Made by a program: the position numbers and the translations under genes. Shown one piece after another: positions 38,016 to 47,088 of a stretch of 64,000 nucleotides of DNA. The stretch comes from Acetobacteraceae bacterium UBA6159. Lineage in GTDB: Bacteria; Pseudomonadota; Alphaproteobacteria; Acetobacterales; Acetobacteraceae. Positions within the stretch are counted from its first letter, which is position 1. Every line of letters starts with the position of its first letter. The notes under the pieces were generated by a model. That model worked only from the letters and a program-made list of their open reading frames with translations, was not told the origin of the DNA and made no database searches. Where the stretch lies: positions 1-64,000 of the forward strand of contig DIUL01000206.1 in assembly GCA_002422345.1 (NCBI GenBank), read 5' to 3'.

Positions 38016-38657
38016 ATGGCCAATGTAGTAGGAATCGAGGCCGAGATCCGTCTGCGAGCCGGTAAGGGGGCGGCGCGGGCGACTCGGCGGGCGGGCAAGG
38101 TGCCCGCGGTGGTATATGGCGGACATCTGGAGCCGACGCTGCTCGCGCTGGACCCTCGGGTCATTGTGCGCGAACTGCATCGCGGCGGCTGGCAGTCCCG
38201 CCTGTACGAGATCACGGCCGGTGAAGGCACGATCCGCGCGCTGATCCGCGGCGTGCAGTTCCACCCGGTGTCGGACGCGCCCGAGCATGTCGACTTCCAG
38301 CGCCTGGTGCCTGGGGAGCGGATCAAGGTTTCGGTGCCCGTGCACTTCGACAATGAATTGATCAGCCCCGGCCTGAAGCGTGGCGGCGTGCTGAACGTCG
38401 TGCATCACGCTGTCGACGTGTTCTGCGACGCGGACAACATCCCCGAGCAGTTCACCGCCGACATGGCGCCGCTGGACTTCAACGACAACGTCCGCTGGCA
38501 CGACCTGAAGGGCACCGAGAACTCACGCCCGCTGGTCGGCACCGACTTCGTCGTCGCCACCGTCGTGCCGCCGGCCAAGGTTGAGGTCGCGGCCGAGACG
38601 GCCCAGGCGGGTGGCTCCAAGGCCCCGGCCAAGAAGGCCGCCGCCAAGAAGGGCTGA
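38016..38657 (+). CDS. rplY: Large ribosomal subunit protein bL25 (CTC type, general stress protein)
   Basis: 213 residues from [25 protein letters not shown], behind an AGGAGC ribosome-binding site. The N-terminal 5S-rRNA-binding domain and a C-terminal TL5/CTC beta domain ([31 protein letters not shown]) are both present. The tail is lysine/alanine rich ([12 protein letters not shown]). The longer in-frame reading from 37959 would run through the hairpin and is not family-like. pth follows after five bases. Confidence 0.95.
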   Translation: MANVVGIEAEIRLRAGKGAARATRRAGKVPAVVYGGHLEPTLLALDPRVIVRELHRGGWQSRLYEITAGEGTIRALIRGVQFHPVSDAPEHVDFQRLVPGERIKVSVPVHFDNELISPGLKRGGVLNVVHHAVDVFCDADNIPEQFTADMAPLDFNDNVRWHDLKGTENSRPLVGTDFVVATVVPPAKVEVAAETAQAGGSKAPAKKAAAKKG

Positions 38658-38662
38658 TCCGG

Positions 38663-39241
38663 ATGAAACTGTGGGTCGGCCTCGGTAATCCAGAGCCGGG
38701 GATGGCCCGCAACCGGCACAATATCGGCTTCATGGCGCTCGACGTCATCGCGCACCGCCACGGGTTCTCCCCGTGGCGGCAGCGCTTCAAGGGGCTGGTG
38801 GCGGAAGGCACGATCGGCGGCCAGAAAATCCTGGCGCTGAAACCGATGACCTACATGAACGTGTCCGGCGAGTCGGTGCAGCCAGCGGCCGCGTTCTACA
38901 AGCTGCCGGTCGAGGACATCGTCGCGTTCCACGACGAGCTTGACCTGGTGCCCGGCAAGATGCGGGTCAAGCAGGGTGGCGGGGCGGCGGGCCATAACGG
39001 GCTTCGATCCATGGATCGGTCGCTGGGCTCTCCCAACTACTGGCGCGTGCGGCTGGGCATCGGTCATCCCGGCGACAAGGACCGCGTCCTTGGCTACGTT
39101 CTCGGTGATTTCGGCAAGGACGACCGCGACTGGCTGGTCGGTCTGCTGGATGCCGTGGCCGATGCCGCGCCTCTGCTGGCGGGCGGCAAGCCCGCGGATT
39201 TCATGACCAAGGTCGCGTTGTTGACCAAGGAAGGCGCATAG
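38663..39241 (+). CDS. pth: Peptidyl-tRNA hydrolase
   Basis: This 192-residue enzyme recycles tRNA from prematurely released peptidyl-t[27 protein letters not shown] carries the catalytic His, and [13 protein letters not shown] and [30 protein letters not shown] are all canonical. The stop codon immediately precedes the ychF ATG. The rplY-pth-ychF order is common in proteobacteria. Confidence 0.97.
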   Translation: MKLWVGLGNPEPGMARNRHNIGFMALDVIAHRHGFSPWRQRFKGLVAEGTIGGQKILALKPMTYMNVSGESVQPAAAFYKLPVEDIVAFHDELDLVPGKMRVKQGGGAAGHNGLRSMDRSLGSPNYWRVRLGIGHPGDKDRVLGYVLGDFGKDDRDWLVGLLDAVADAAPLLAGGKPADFMTKVALLTKEGA

Positions 39242-40336
39242 ATGGGCTTCAATTGCGGCATTGTCGGCCTTCCCAACGTGGGCAAGTCGACCCTGTTCAA
39301 CGCGCTGACCGCGACCGCCGCGGCCCAGGCGGCAAATTATCCGTTCTGCACGATCGAGCCGAATGTCGGCCGCGTCGGCGTGCCTGATCCACGATTGGAT
39401 GTGCTCGCCGAGATCGGCAAGTCGATCAAGGTTGTCCCGACGTCCCTTGAATTCGTGGACATCGCCGGCCTGGTGCGCGGCGCGTCCCGGGGCGAAGGCC
39501 TGGGCAACCAGTTCCTGGCCAATATCCGGGAAGTGGACGCCATCATCCACGTCCTGCGGTGCTTCGAGGACAGCGACGTCACGCACGTCGAGGGCTCGAT
39601 CGATCCGCTGCGCGATGCCGACGTGGTCGAGACGGAGCTGATGCTGTCCGACCTCGACAGCCTGGAGCGCCGCCTGAACACCGCGCAGAAGCGCGCCCGC
39701 GGCGGCGACAAGGAAAGCATCGCCGCCGTCGCGATCATGGAGCCGTTGGTGAAGGCGCTGCAGGACGGCCGCCCCGCCCGCACCGCGATCCCCGAGGGGC
39801 AGGAGGAAGCGGTCCGCCGCCTGCAACTGCTGACCTCAAAGCCCGTATTGTATGTCTGCAACGTCGAGGAATCCTCGGCCGCGACCGGCAACGCGTTCTC
39901 GGCCAAGGTCGAGGAGAAGGCGAAGGCCGAGGGTGCCCGGGTCGTCATCGTCTCCGCCGCCATCGAGGCTGAAATCTCCCAATTGCCGCAAACCGAGCGG
40001 GTGGAGTTCCTGGAGGGGCTGGGGCTGCACGACAGCGGCCTGGATCGCGTTATCCGCAGCGGCTACGACCTGCTGGGCCTGCTGACCTATTTTACGTGCG
40101 GGCCGAAAGAGACCCATGCCTGGACCATCACCCAGGGCACCAAGGCGCCCCAGGCCGCCGCCGTGATCCACAAGGATTTCGAGCGCGGCTTCATCGCGTG
40201 CGAAACCATCGCCTATCCGGACTATGTCGCCTGCCGTGGTGAAGCCGGCGCCAAGGAAACCGGCAAGATGCGGGTCGAGGGCAAGGAATACGTCGTCCGC
40301 GACGGCGACGTTCTGCTGTTCCGCTTCAACGTCTGA
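39242..40336 (+). CDS. ychF: Redox-regulated ATPase YchF (Obg family)
   Basis: A 364-residue Obg-related P-loop protein. G1 is GIVGLPNVGKSTLFNAL and G3 FVDIAGLVRGASRGEGLGN. In place of the NKxD guanine-specificity motif it has NVEE (VLYVCNVEESS), the substitution that makes YchF/OLA1 proteins prefer ATP. The C-terminal TGS domain (THAWTITQGTKAPQAAAVIHKDFERGFIACE) is intact. It starts directly after pth. Confidence 0.97.
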   Translation: MGFNCGIVGLPNVGKSTLFNALTATAAAQAANYPFCTIEPNVGRVGVPDPRLDVLAEIGKSIKVVPTSLEFVDIAGLVRGASRGEGLGNQFLANIREVDAIIHVLRCFEDSDVTHVEGSIDPLRDADVVETELMLSDLDSLERRLNTAQKRARGGDKESIAAVAIMEPLVKALQDGRPARTAIPEGQEEAVRRLQLLTSKPVLYVCNVEESSAATGNAFSAKVEEKAKAEGARVVIVSAAIEAEISQLPQTERVEFLEGLGLHDSGLDRVIRSGYDLLGLLTYFTCGPKETHAWTITQGTKAPQAAAVIHKDFERGFIACETIAYPDYVACRGEAGAKETGKMRVEGKEYVVRDGDVLLFRFNV

Positions 40337-40484
40337 AGGCTGGCCGAGAGTCCGTGTTCCCGGCGTGCTCGGGCTGATCTGCCCTCCGGGCATGGCTGAA
40401 CACATGACGGCGTGTTAATCCGACAAATCGCGCACCCCCGGCACGCCCATCCCGCCGGATCACGACCTTGCCGGGAACGCCTTC

Positions 40485-41390
40485 ATGCCGATCTGGATAC
40501 CCATCGCGGTCACGGCTGCGCTGTTTCAATGCTGGCGTACGGCCATGCAGCAGAAACTGCGCGGTCAGATGTCTGTCAATGCAGCCGGTTTCGTGCGCTA
40601 CCTTTATGGCGCGCCCATGGCGCTGGTCCTGTTCACGATTGCCCTTTCCGTGACGGAACAGCCCGTACCCACGCCGAATCCCACCTTCCTGATGTGGTGC
40701 GCCGCCGGCGGTCTGTTCCAGATCCTGGCCACGAACCTGCTGATCATGTCCTTCGGCTATCGGAACTTCGCCGTCGGCACCGCCTACTCCAAAACCGAAA
40801 CGGTGCAGAGCGCGATCATCGCAATGGTTATTCTGGGAGAAGTCCTCAACCCCTTCGCCTGGATCGGCATTGTCGTCGGGTTGATCGGCGTGATGACGCT
40901 GTCGCTCGCGGGACGAGGGCTGAATGTGGCCGCACTCATTCAAGCGACCATCCAGCCGGCGGCCCTGTGTGGCCTCAGTTCTGGTCTGATCTTCGGGTTC
41001 ACCACGGTATTCATCAAGCTGGCGAACATTGCCCTGCCGGGCGAAAGCCTCGTCGTCCGGGCATTGTTCGCGTTGGTGGTCACCAATGGCATGCAGGTCA
41101 TGATGCAGGGTGCCTATCTGCTTTGGCGCGAACCGGCGGAACTCAAGAAGGCGTTCACAAGCTGGCGCACGTCCATGTGGGTGGGCACGCTTTCCGCCTG
41201 CGGTTCGGCCTGCTGGTTCACCGGTTTCGCCATCGCCGATGTCGCGCTGGTACGCGCGGTCGGTCAGGTTGAGATCGTCTTTACGTTGCTGTTCAGCCGC
41301 TTCTACCTGAAGGAGACCCTGAAGCCAGGTGATGTCGCCGGCCTGGTACTGGTGGTGTTCGGCGTGCTGCTGATCATTGTCTTGCATTGA
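40485..41390 (+). CDS. EamA/DMT-superfamily transporter
   Basis: A 301-residue membrane protein with about ten hydrophobic helices in two EamA-like halves (AYSKTETVQSAIIAMVILGEVLNPFAW in the first, VRAVGQVEIVFTLLFSRFYLKETLKPGD in the second). The conserved Glu in the helix before the loop matches the drug/metabolite transporter pattern. The substrate is unknown. The 148 bases upstream back to ychF show no clear promoter. Its stop overlaps the start of the MATE gene. Confidence 0.85.
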   Translation: MPIWIPIAVTAALFQCWRTAMQQKLRGQMSVNAAGFVRYLYGAPMALVLFTIALSVTEQPVPTPNPTFLMWCAAGGLFQILATNLLIMSFGYRNFAVGTAYSKTETVQSAIIAMVILGEVLNPFAWIGIVVGLIGVMTLSLAGRGLNVAALIQATIQPAALCGLSSGLIFGFTTVFIKLANIALPGESLVVRALFALVVTNGMQVMMQGAYLLWREPAELKKAFTSWRTSMWVGTLSACGSACWFTGFAIADVALVRAVGQVEIVFTLLFSRFYLKETLKPGDVAGLVLVVFGVLLIIVLH

Positions 41391-42730
41391 ACACCAACGT
41401 GACGACACCCACCCACGCGGTTCTCCTCCGCCGGATCGGCAGGCTCGCGGCCCCGACTACCCTGGTCGTCGCGCTGCAGGTCATTGGGCAACTGGCTGAA
41501 ACCTGGCTCGCCGCTCGCCAGGGTACCGCGGCTCTGGCGGCGTGGGCCGTCGTTCTGCCGTTTGCGCTGCTGATGCAGATGGCCTCCGCGGGGGCGATGG
41601 GCGGTGGGGTCGTCTCCGCCGTCGCACGCTCCCTGGGCGCCAGGCAGCCTGACCAGGCCGCGGCCCTGGTGCTCCACGCCCTGGTGATTGCTGCCATAGC
41701 GGGGATCCTCTTCGCGGTCCTTCTCGCCGGCATGCCGCATTGGCTCTTCGGCTTGATCGCTGGCCCAGAGACGGCCGCCGAGGCCGCACCCTATGCGTTC
41801 TGGCTGTTCGGCGTTGGCGCGATCCCTGTCTGGCTCACGAATACCCTCGCCTCGGTTCTGCGCGGCGGCGGACGGCACGGATTGGCCAGCCGCATCCTTT
41901 CGGTGGGCGGGTTCGTGAGCCCGATCCTCGCCTGGTTCCTGATGGAGCCCTGCGGCTTCGGCCTGAAAGGGGCGGGAATGGCGGTAGCCTTCGTCTTCCT
42001 TGCCTCCACCGTCGCCATGGCCATCCCGGTGCTCCGGGGGTCGGCGGGCTTTGTCCCGATCCTCATGGTCCGTCCACGCGCGGCTCTGTTCTCGCGCATC
42101 TTGTCGGTGGGGTTGGTGGCCTCGATGATGGCCGCGATCGCCAACCTGACCACGATCATGGTGACCGCGCAGATCGCGGCGCACGGCCCGGCCGCGGTGG
42201 CTGGCTATGGGATTTCCGCGCGGCTCGAGTTCCTGATGATCCCTCTCGCCTTCGGGATTGGGTCGGCCCTGACTGCCTTGGTCGGCCAGGCGGTCGGTGC
42301 CGGAGACTGGGTGACCGCTCGGCGTACCGCATGGACAGGTGGACTGCTGGCATTGGCGGTGGCTGGCTCGGTCGGGCTGACAGTCTCCGTGTTTCCATAC
42401 GGTTTCGCGACCGTATTCTCTTCTGATCCAGCCGTGGTGGCGATTGCCGCCCGCGCCCTGACATTCATCGCGCCGGCGTGCGCGGGATTCGGCGTGGGAA
42501 TGGCGCTCTATTTCGCATCGATTGGCGCGGCCCGTATGCGCTGGCCGGTTGTGGCGGGACTGTCCCGCATCGGCCTGGCGGTCGGAGGCGGCTGGCTTCT
42601 GGGTCGGCATTTTGGCTACGGACTGGATGGTCACTTCATCGCCGTCGCGGTTGGCATCACCGCTTATGGCTCGATCATCGCGGCGGCGGTTCGGCCGGGT
42701 GTCTGGTCTGCTCCAAAGCATGTGGCGTAG
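41387..42730 (+). CDS. MATE-family efflux transporter
   Basis: A 447-residue protein with about 12 hydrophobic helices arranged in two homologous halves, typical of cation-coupled multidrug/toxin exporters (VALQVIGQLAETWLAARQGTAALAAW in helix 1-2, GYGISARLEFLMIPLAFGIGSALTALVGQAVGAGD in the second half). The TTG at 41387 gives a four-base overlap with the EamA-like gene; a GTG at 41399 is the alternative. Being coupled to a DMT transporter suggests a small export module, substrate unknown. Confidence 0.87.
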   Translation: MNTNVTTPTHAVLLRRIGRLAAPTTLVVALQVIGQLAETWLAARQGTAALAAWAVVLPFALLMQMASAGAMGGGVVSAVARSLGARQPDQAAALVLHALVIAAIAGILFAVLLAGMPHWLFGLIAGPETAAEAAPYAFWLFGVGAIPVWLTNTLASVLRGGGRHGLASRILSVGGFVSPILAWFLMEPCGFGLKGAGMAVAFVFLASTVAMAIPVLRGSAGFVPILMVRPRAALFSRILSVGLVASMMAAIANLTTIMVTAQIAAHGPAAVAGYGISARLEFLMIPLAFGIGSALTALVGQAVGAGDWVTARRTAWTGGLLALAVAGSVGLTVSVFPYGFATVFSSDPAVVAIAARALTFIAPACAGFGVGMALYFASIGAARMRWPVVAGLSRIGLAVGGGWLLGRHFGYGLDGHFIAVAVGITAYGSIIAAAVRPGVWSAPKHVA

Positions 42731-42776
42731 AACCGCCCCGGACCACGCATCGGACACCTGGGGGTCTTGTTGAGCG

Positions 42777-43559
42777 TCACTGCCGCCGTCGGTGCATCGC
42801 CAGCAACACCGCGGAATAGCCAAGTTGCGCGAGAAGCGCGGTCGCCATGCCCCACCATGCCCCCACATGATTGGCGGTCGCGCCCAGAACGGCCAGCGCG
42901 ATGGCGAATCCTGGCATCGCACGCATCGTACCGGCGAACAGGGCAGCCGACGCGACACCTCCCATCCGCGGCAGGGCCATCAACGCCAGTCCGCTGAGCA
43001 TGATCGGGAAAACCGCTGCCATGCCGGTCAGGGTTGGGCCCATCCAAGTGCTCGCCGTCACGACGGTGGCCACCAGGACGCCAACCATCAGGCCGCGAAG
43101 GGGAAGTTCATACCAACGCCGGCCCGCGGGGCGCTTTGTCGGCAGGCCGGCGCGGAGGGCGGGCCGCGTGAGTGGCACGAAGACGCCGATGATCACGACA
43201 TTCAGCAAGACGGCGGTTGCCAGGGACCACTCCCACTGACGCAGCAGTCCGACTGTGAGGAACCAGCACACGATCGCGCCGAGGAGCACGAACGGCCATC
43301 GCCAGCGGGGGGCCAGCAGGACCACTGCCAGGATGAAGGTCTGTGTGGCTGCGTTGGCGACCAGGCCGCCGACGGCTCCGGCTGCGATGAAGGCCGCATC
43401 CTGTTCCATCGCCAACATCACGAAGGCCGGGCCCGCGGAAATCGGCAGGCTCACCAGCAGCCCGCCCCAGAACGGGCCGAGCAATTCGGCGACGGTCGAG
43501 ACTGTGACGACGAAACCCGCGCCGATGACGGCGCGGAGCAGAACGATCCACCAGATCAC
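42777..43559 (-). CDS. Hypothetical multi-pass membrane protein
   Basis: 260 residues with about eight hydrophobic segments and few charged residues outside one loop (RPALRAGLPTKRPAGRRWYE). It starts MIWWIVLLRAVIGAGFVV and is gene-like in composition. I do not recognise a family. Its start lies seven bases downstream of the der stop on the same strand, so it is probably co-transcribed with der. It converges on the MATE gene. Confidence 0.65.
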   Translation of the reverse strand: MIWWIVLLRAVIGAGFVVTVSTVAELLGPFWGGLLVSLPISAGPAFVMLAMEQDAAFIAAGAVGGLVANAATQTFILAVVLLAPRWRWPFVLLGAIVCWFLTVGLLRQWEWSLATAVLLNVVIIGVFVPLTRPALRAGLPTKRPAGRRWYELPLRGLMVGVLVATVVTASTWMGPTLTGMAAVFPIMLSGLALMALPRMGGVASAALFAGTMRAMPGFAIALAVLGATANHVGAWWGMATALLAQLGYSAVLLAMHRRRQ

Positions 43560-43566
43560 GGCAGGG

Positions 43567-44907
43567 TCAACTGTCCGCGAACGGGTTCTTGGTGCCGCGC
43601 AACTGCAACCGGATGGGCGTACCAGGCAAGGAGAACATCTCTCGCAGGCTGTTCACGAGGTAGCGCTGGTAGTCCTCGGGCATTTGTTCCGCGCGGGTGC
43701 CGAAAGCAACGAAGGTCGGCGGGCGGGCCTTTGCCTGGGTGATATAGCGGAGCTTCAGACGGCGGCCGGAAACCAGCGGCGGCTGGTGTCGCTCCAACGC
43801 GTGCTCGAACCAGCGATTGAGCTCCCCGGTCGGAACCCGGGTGTTCCAGACCTCATGGGTCTTGCGCACGGTCGGCAACAGGCGCTCGACCCCCGCTCCG
43901 GTCAGGGCCGAGATGGTTACCACCGGGATGCCCTTCATCTGCGCCAGACTGTCTTCCAACCGCTCCTGGATGAGCTTGCGGGTGGCGTTCCGGTCCGGCA
44001 CCGCGTCCCACTTGTTCAGGGCGAGAACGCAGGCCCGTCCCTCTCGCTCGATCAACTGGGCAATGCGCAGGTCCTGATCGTGGATCCCCTCCACCGCGTC
44101 GACCGTCAGGATCACGACCTCCGCCATCTTCAGCGCGCCGATGGCGGCGCCGACGGACATCTTCTCAAGGTCCTCCTCAATCCGGGCGCGGCGGCGTAGT
44201 CCGGCGGTGTCGACGACGCGGTAGCGATGGCCCTCCGCGTCGGACAACTCGACGGCAATGGCGTCGCGGGTGAGGCCTGGCTCGGGGCCGGTGATCATCC
44301 GGTCCTCGTTCAACAGGCGGTTCATGAGGGTGGATTTCCCGGCGTTTGGCCGTCCGACGATCGCGATCTTCATGACCGCGTCCTCGGGTTCCGCATCGTC
44401 GCTTTCCGGCAGGGCCGGCAGGCTGTCCGCGATCTCGGACATCAGGTAGGAAATGCCATCGCCGTGTTCGGCCGAGACGGCGATCGGCTCTCCCAACCCC
44501 AGGGCATAGGCGTCCAGCACGGACGACTCTGATGCGCGGCCTTCCGCCTTGTTGGCGATCAACAGCACTTTCCGACCCTGGCGGCGCAGCCATTGGCCAA
44601 AATGGCGATCGGCCGGGGTAAGGCCGGCCCGCGCGTCAACGACAAACAGAACGACGTCTGCCTGGGATACAGCGGTCTCGGCCCCGGCGCGCATCCGGCC
44701 CGCGAGGGTCTCGGGCGCCGCTTCCTCCAAACCCGCGGTGTCAATCAAGCGCACCTCTCGGCCGCGCAGCATGGCTTCCGCTTCCTTGCGGTCGCGCGTG
44801 ACGCCTGGCGTATCGGCGACGAGGGCAGAGCGACGACCGGCAAGGCGGTTGAACAGGGTGGATTTTCCCACGTTCGGCCGGCCGGCAATGACGACAACAG
44901 GCAACAT
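43567..44907 (-). CDS. der: Ribosome-assembly GTPase Der (EngA)
   Basis: A 446-residue protein with two tandem GTPase domains, the defining feature of Der, needed for 50S subunit assembly. The first P-loop is AGRPNVGKSTLFNRL near residue 8 and the second VGRPNAGKSTLMNRL near residue 184. DTAGL motifs appear in both, G4 motifs are LIANKAEG and LALNKWDAV, and a C-terminal KH-like domain ends RLQLRGTKNPFADS. Length is typical. Confidence 0.97.
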   Translation of the reverse strand: MLPVVVIAGRPNVGKSTLFNRLAGRRSALVADTPGVTRDRKEAEAMLRGREVRLIDTAGLEEAAPETLAGRMRAGAETAVSQADVVLFVVDARAGLTPADRHFGQWLRRQGRKVLLIANKAEGRASESSVLDAYALGLGEPIAVSAEHGDGISYLMSEIADSLPALPESDDAEPEDAVMKIAIVGRPNAGKSTLMNRLLNEDRMITGPEPGLTRDAIAVELSDAEGHRYRVVDTAGLRRRARIEEDLEKMSVGAAIGALKMAEVVILTVDAVEGIHDQDLRIAQLIEREGRACVLALNKWDAVPDRNATRKLIQERLEDSLAQMKGIPVVTISALTGAGVERLLPTVRKTHEVWNTRVPTGELNRWFEHALERHQPPLVSGRRLKLRYITQAKARPPTFVAFGTRAEQMPEDYQRYLVNSLREMFSLPGTPIRLQLRGTKNPFADS

Positions 44908-45115
44908 CCAAGGATTTCCGCGATCAGAGACGTGGTTGTGTCCCGAAGCGCGGGAGACGGCAATCTTTTCCGTTGCCCCAAGAGCGGGTCTGGCAGGATT
45001 GGGGAAGCCGGATCGGACCTGTTTCCGCCACCGCCGCGTAACGCCTTGACGGTTGGTGTGTCAGAAGGCGGAACCCATATCCCTGGTCCCCGGAAATCCT
45101 GAGGAGTGTACGACG

Positions 45116-46000
45116 GTGCGAGTGCCCTGGCTTGACCGACACGGCCGCTTCCTGCCGCTAAAGGCGGTGGTGCTTCTGCTTGGCGCGATACCGGGCATCC
45201 TGTTCGGCTATTGGTGGATTGCCGGAGACCTTGGCGGCCGCGCGGTGAACGACGTGATCCATGCGAGCGGGCTATGGGCCATGCGGTTCCTTCTCGTCGC
45301 ACTCGCCATCACCCCGTTCGCTCGGCTTCTGGACTGGAGCCGGTTGCTGACCGTGCGTCGCATGGTAGGGGTGACCGCCGCAGCGTATGCGATCCTTCAC
45401 CTCCTGCTGTACGTGGTCGAGCAGAAATTCGCGTTGCTCGTCGTGGTGACCGAGATTTACACGCGCTTCTACCTGACCATCGGCTTCGTCGCCTTGGTGG
45501 GGTTGATCGCGCTGACGGCAACCTCCACCGACGCCTGGATCCGGTGGATGGGAAAGTCCTGGAAGCGGCTGCATCGGCTGGTCTATCCGATCGCGGTTCT
45601 GGCGCTTTGGCATTACGCCCTTCAAAGCAAGGCGAATGTGTCGGAAGCCGTGTTCGCGGCTGGATTGTTCGTTTGGCTGATGTTGTGGCGCGCGCTACCC
45701 GAGACGTGGCGACGGTCGGTTTTGGCCTACCCGCCGCTTGCCGTGGCGGCGTGTCTGCTGACCATGGGGATTGAGTTTGGCTGGTATGGGATTGCCAGCG
45801 GCGTCGACCCCTGGCGTGTGCTGGGGGCGAACCTCTCGGTGGCTTTCGGCCTGCGGCCCGCTCATTGGGTATTCATTGTCACCGCTTGTGTCGCGGCGGT
45901 GTTCACGCTTCGACGGTTCGTGCCGTCGAAGCGTGCCGTTTCCGTCAACGTAGTCCGGTCATCCGGTCCCACTCGCGTACGTACTGCGAGTGGCTCTTGA
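45116..46000 (+). CDS. msrQ: MsrQ/YedZ-like heme-binding membrane protein
   Basis: 294 residues from a GTG with a well-placed AGGAG site. About six membrane helices of the ferric-reductase-like family. Candidate heme ligands are His in YAILHLLLYVV and two in RLHRLVYPIAVLALWHYALQSK, the MsrQ pattern. MsrQ passes electrons from the quinone pool to the periplasmic methionine sulfoxide reductase MsrP. No msrP gene is adjacent. The last ~18 codons overlap the 3' end of the convergent solute-binding-protein gene by 56 bases. Confidence 0.82.
   Translation: MRVPWLDRHGRFLPLKAVVLLLGAIPGILFGYWWIAGDLGGRAVNDVIHASGLWAMRFLLVALAITPFARLLDWSRLLTVRRMVGVTAAAYAILHLLLYVVEQKFALLVVVTEIYTRFYLTIGFVALVGLIALTATSTDAWIRWMGKSWKRLHRLVYPIAVLALWHYALQSKANVSEAVFAAGLFVWLMLWRALPETWRRSVLAYPPLAVAACLLTMGIEFGWYGIASGVDPWRVLGANLSVAFGLRPAHWVFIVTACVAAVFTLRRFVPSKRAVSVNVVRSSGPTRVRTASGS
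45904..45935. repeat. Perfect 13-bp inverted repeat inside the msrQ 3' coding region
   Basis: CACGCTTCGACGG (45904-45916) is the exact reverse complement of 45923-45935, with a six-base loop. It lies inside msrQ but only nine bases beyond the stop of the convergent gene, so it may serve as that gene's transcript end. No T-run follows on either strand. Confidence 0.85.
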
Positions 46001-47006
46001 GAAACGCCTCCCAGTCGCCCGGCACCATCATCTTTACCCCCACCATGGACTGGCCGCCGGGCGGGGGCGGTACGTCGGGGCGCGGCGAATAGTTGAGTGT
46101 TGCCTTCGCCATCGCTGTTTGCCCGGGCACACCGAGGTACCAATCCAGGAACAGACGGGCGACGTTCGGATGCGGTGCCTTGTCCACGACGCCGAGCACG
46201 CCGGGCGTAACGCCGAGGCCTTCTTCGGGCACGACAAAGGTGATGGGCGCGCCCTTGGCCTTGGCGATCAGATATCCGGAATACTGAGCCGTGGAGATCA
46301 TCCGGTCCTGCCCGCTCACGGTGCGGTCGTATTGCTGGACATAGGAATCAAAGCCACGTGGCTTGAGTTCGGAGAATTTTGTCCAGTACTCCGCGCCATA
46401 GCGCTCCCGCAATGTGTACCATACCGCGTGCTGCAGTCCGGACGTGGAGAGTTTGACGTTGATCGATCCCGCCCATCGGGGATCCAGCAGATCCTTCCAG
46501 GATTTCGGTACTTCCTCGGGCTTCACGAAGTTTGGATTATAGGCAATACCGGCGATGATCTCGTTGTCCCAGGTAAAGTAGCCTTCCGGCGTGCTTTTCT
46601 GGTGGGCCTTGTAGTACGCAAGTTCCGGGGACAGGTAATGGGCGTACCCGCCGCGCTTCTGAAAATCGAGGGCAAAGCCGATCTCGGTCAGGATCAGCGT
46701 GTCCGGAACATAGGTGCGTCCCTGACGTTCCGCGTTCAAGCGTGCGTACAGCGCACCCGTTTGAAGGCGTAGGAAGTTGGTCTTGATCTGCGGGAACATC
46801 GCTCGGAATTCGGCCAGGTACTGGGCCTGGGCCGTTTCCGTGTCGGGTGCATAGTGGACGAGCTCTGCTTCACGAAACGCAGCGTCTACGTCGGCGCAGG
46901 TCTTGAAGCCGTCCATCTGGCGTGGCTTCTCGCAGGCAGCGGCTGACCATGCTGACAGAGCCAGGGCCAGCACGGCCAGGACGATTGCATATCGACGTGC
47001 ATGCAT
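45945..47006 (-). CDS. Periplasmic solute-binding protein, Fe3+/AfuA-like family (paralogue 1)
   Basis: 353 residues from MHARRYAIVLAVLALALSAW, with a clear signal peptide and an AGGGAGA ribosome-binding site. The mature N-terminus carries CEKPRQMDGFKTCADV, with two cysteines that could form a disulfide. The remainder is a class II periplasmic binding fold of the extracellular solute-binding group (PQIKTNFLRLQTGALYARL, IIAGIAYNPNFVKPEEVPKSW, DKAPHPNVARLFLDWYLG). It closely resembles the protein encoded just upstream. No ABC permease or ATPase gene is nearby, so the transport partner and ligand are unknown. Confidence 0.85.
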   Translation of the reverse strand: MHARRYAIVLAVLALALSAWSAAACEKPRQMDGFKTCADVDAAFREAELVHYAPDTETAQAQYLAEFRAMFPQIKTNFLRLQTGALYARLNAERQGRTYVPDTLILTEIGFALDFQKRGGYAHYLSPELAYYKAHQKSTPEGYFTWDNEIIAGIAYNPNFVKPEEVPKSWKDLLDPRWAGSINVKLSTSGLQHAVWYTLRERYGAEYWTKFSELKPRGFDSYVQQYDRTVSGQDRMISTAQYSGYLIAKAKGAPITFVVPEEGLGVTPGVLGVVDKAPHPNVARLFLDWYLGVPGQTAMAKATLNYSPRPDVPPPPGGQSMVGVKMMVPGDWEAFLKSHSQYVREWDRMTGLR

Positions 47007-47088
47007 GGTCCGGTCTCCCTTGATGTTGGAACGGAGCGGTTCCGATCGGTCCGGTAGGGGCAGCCGATCGGAACCCGGTCGGCCCAGG

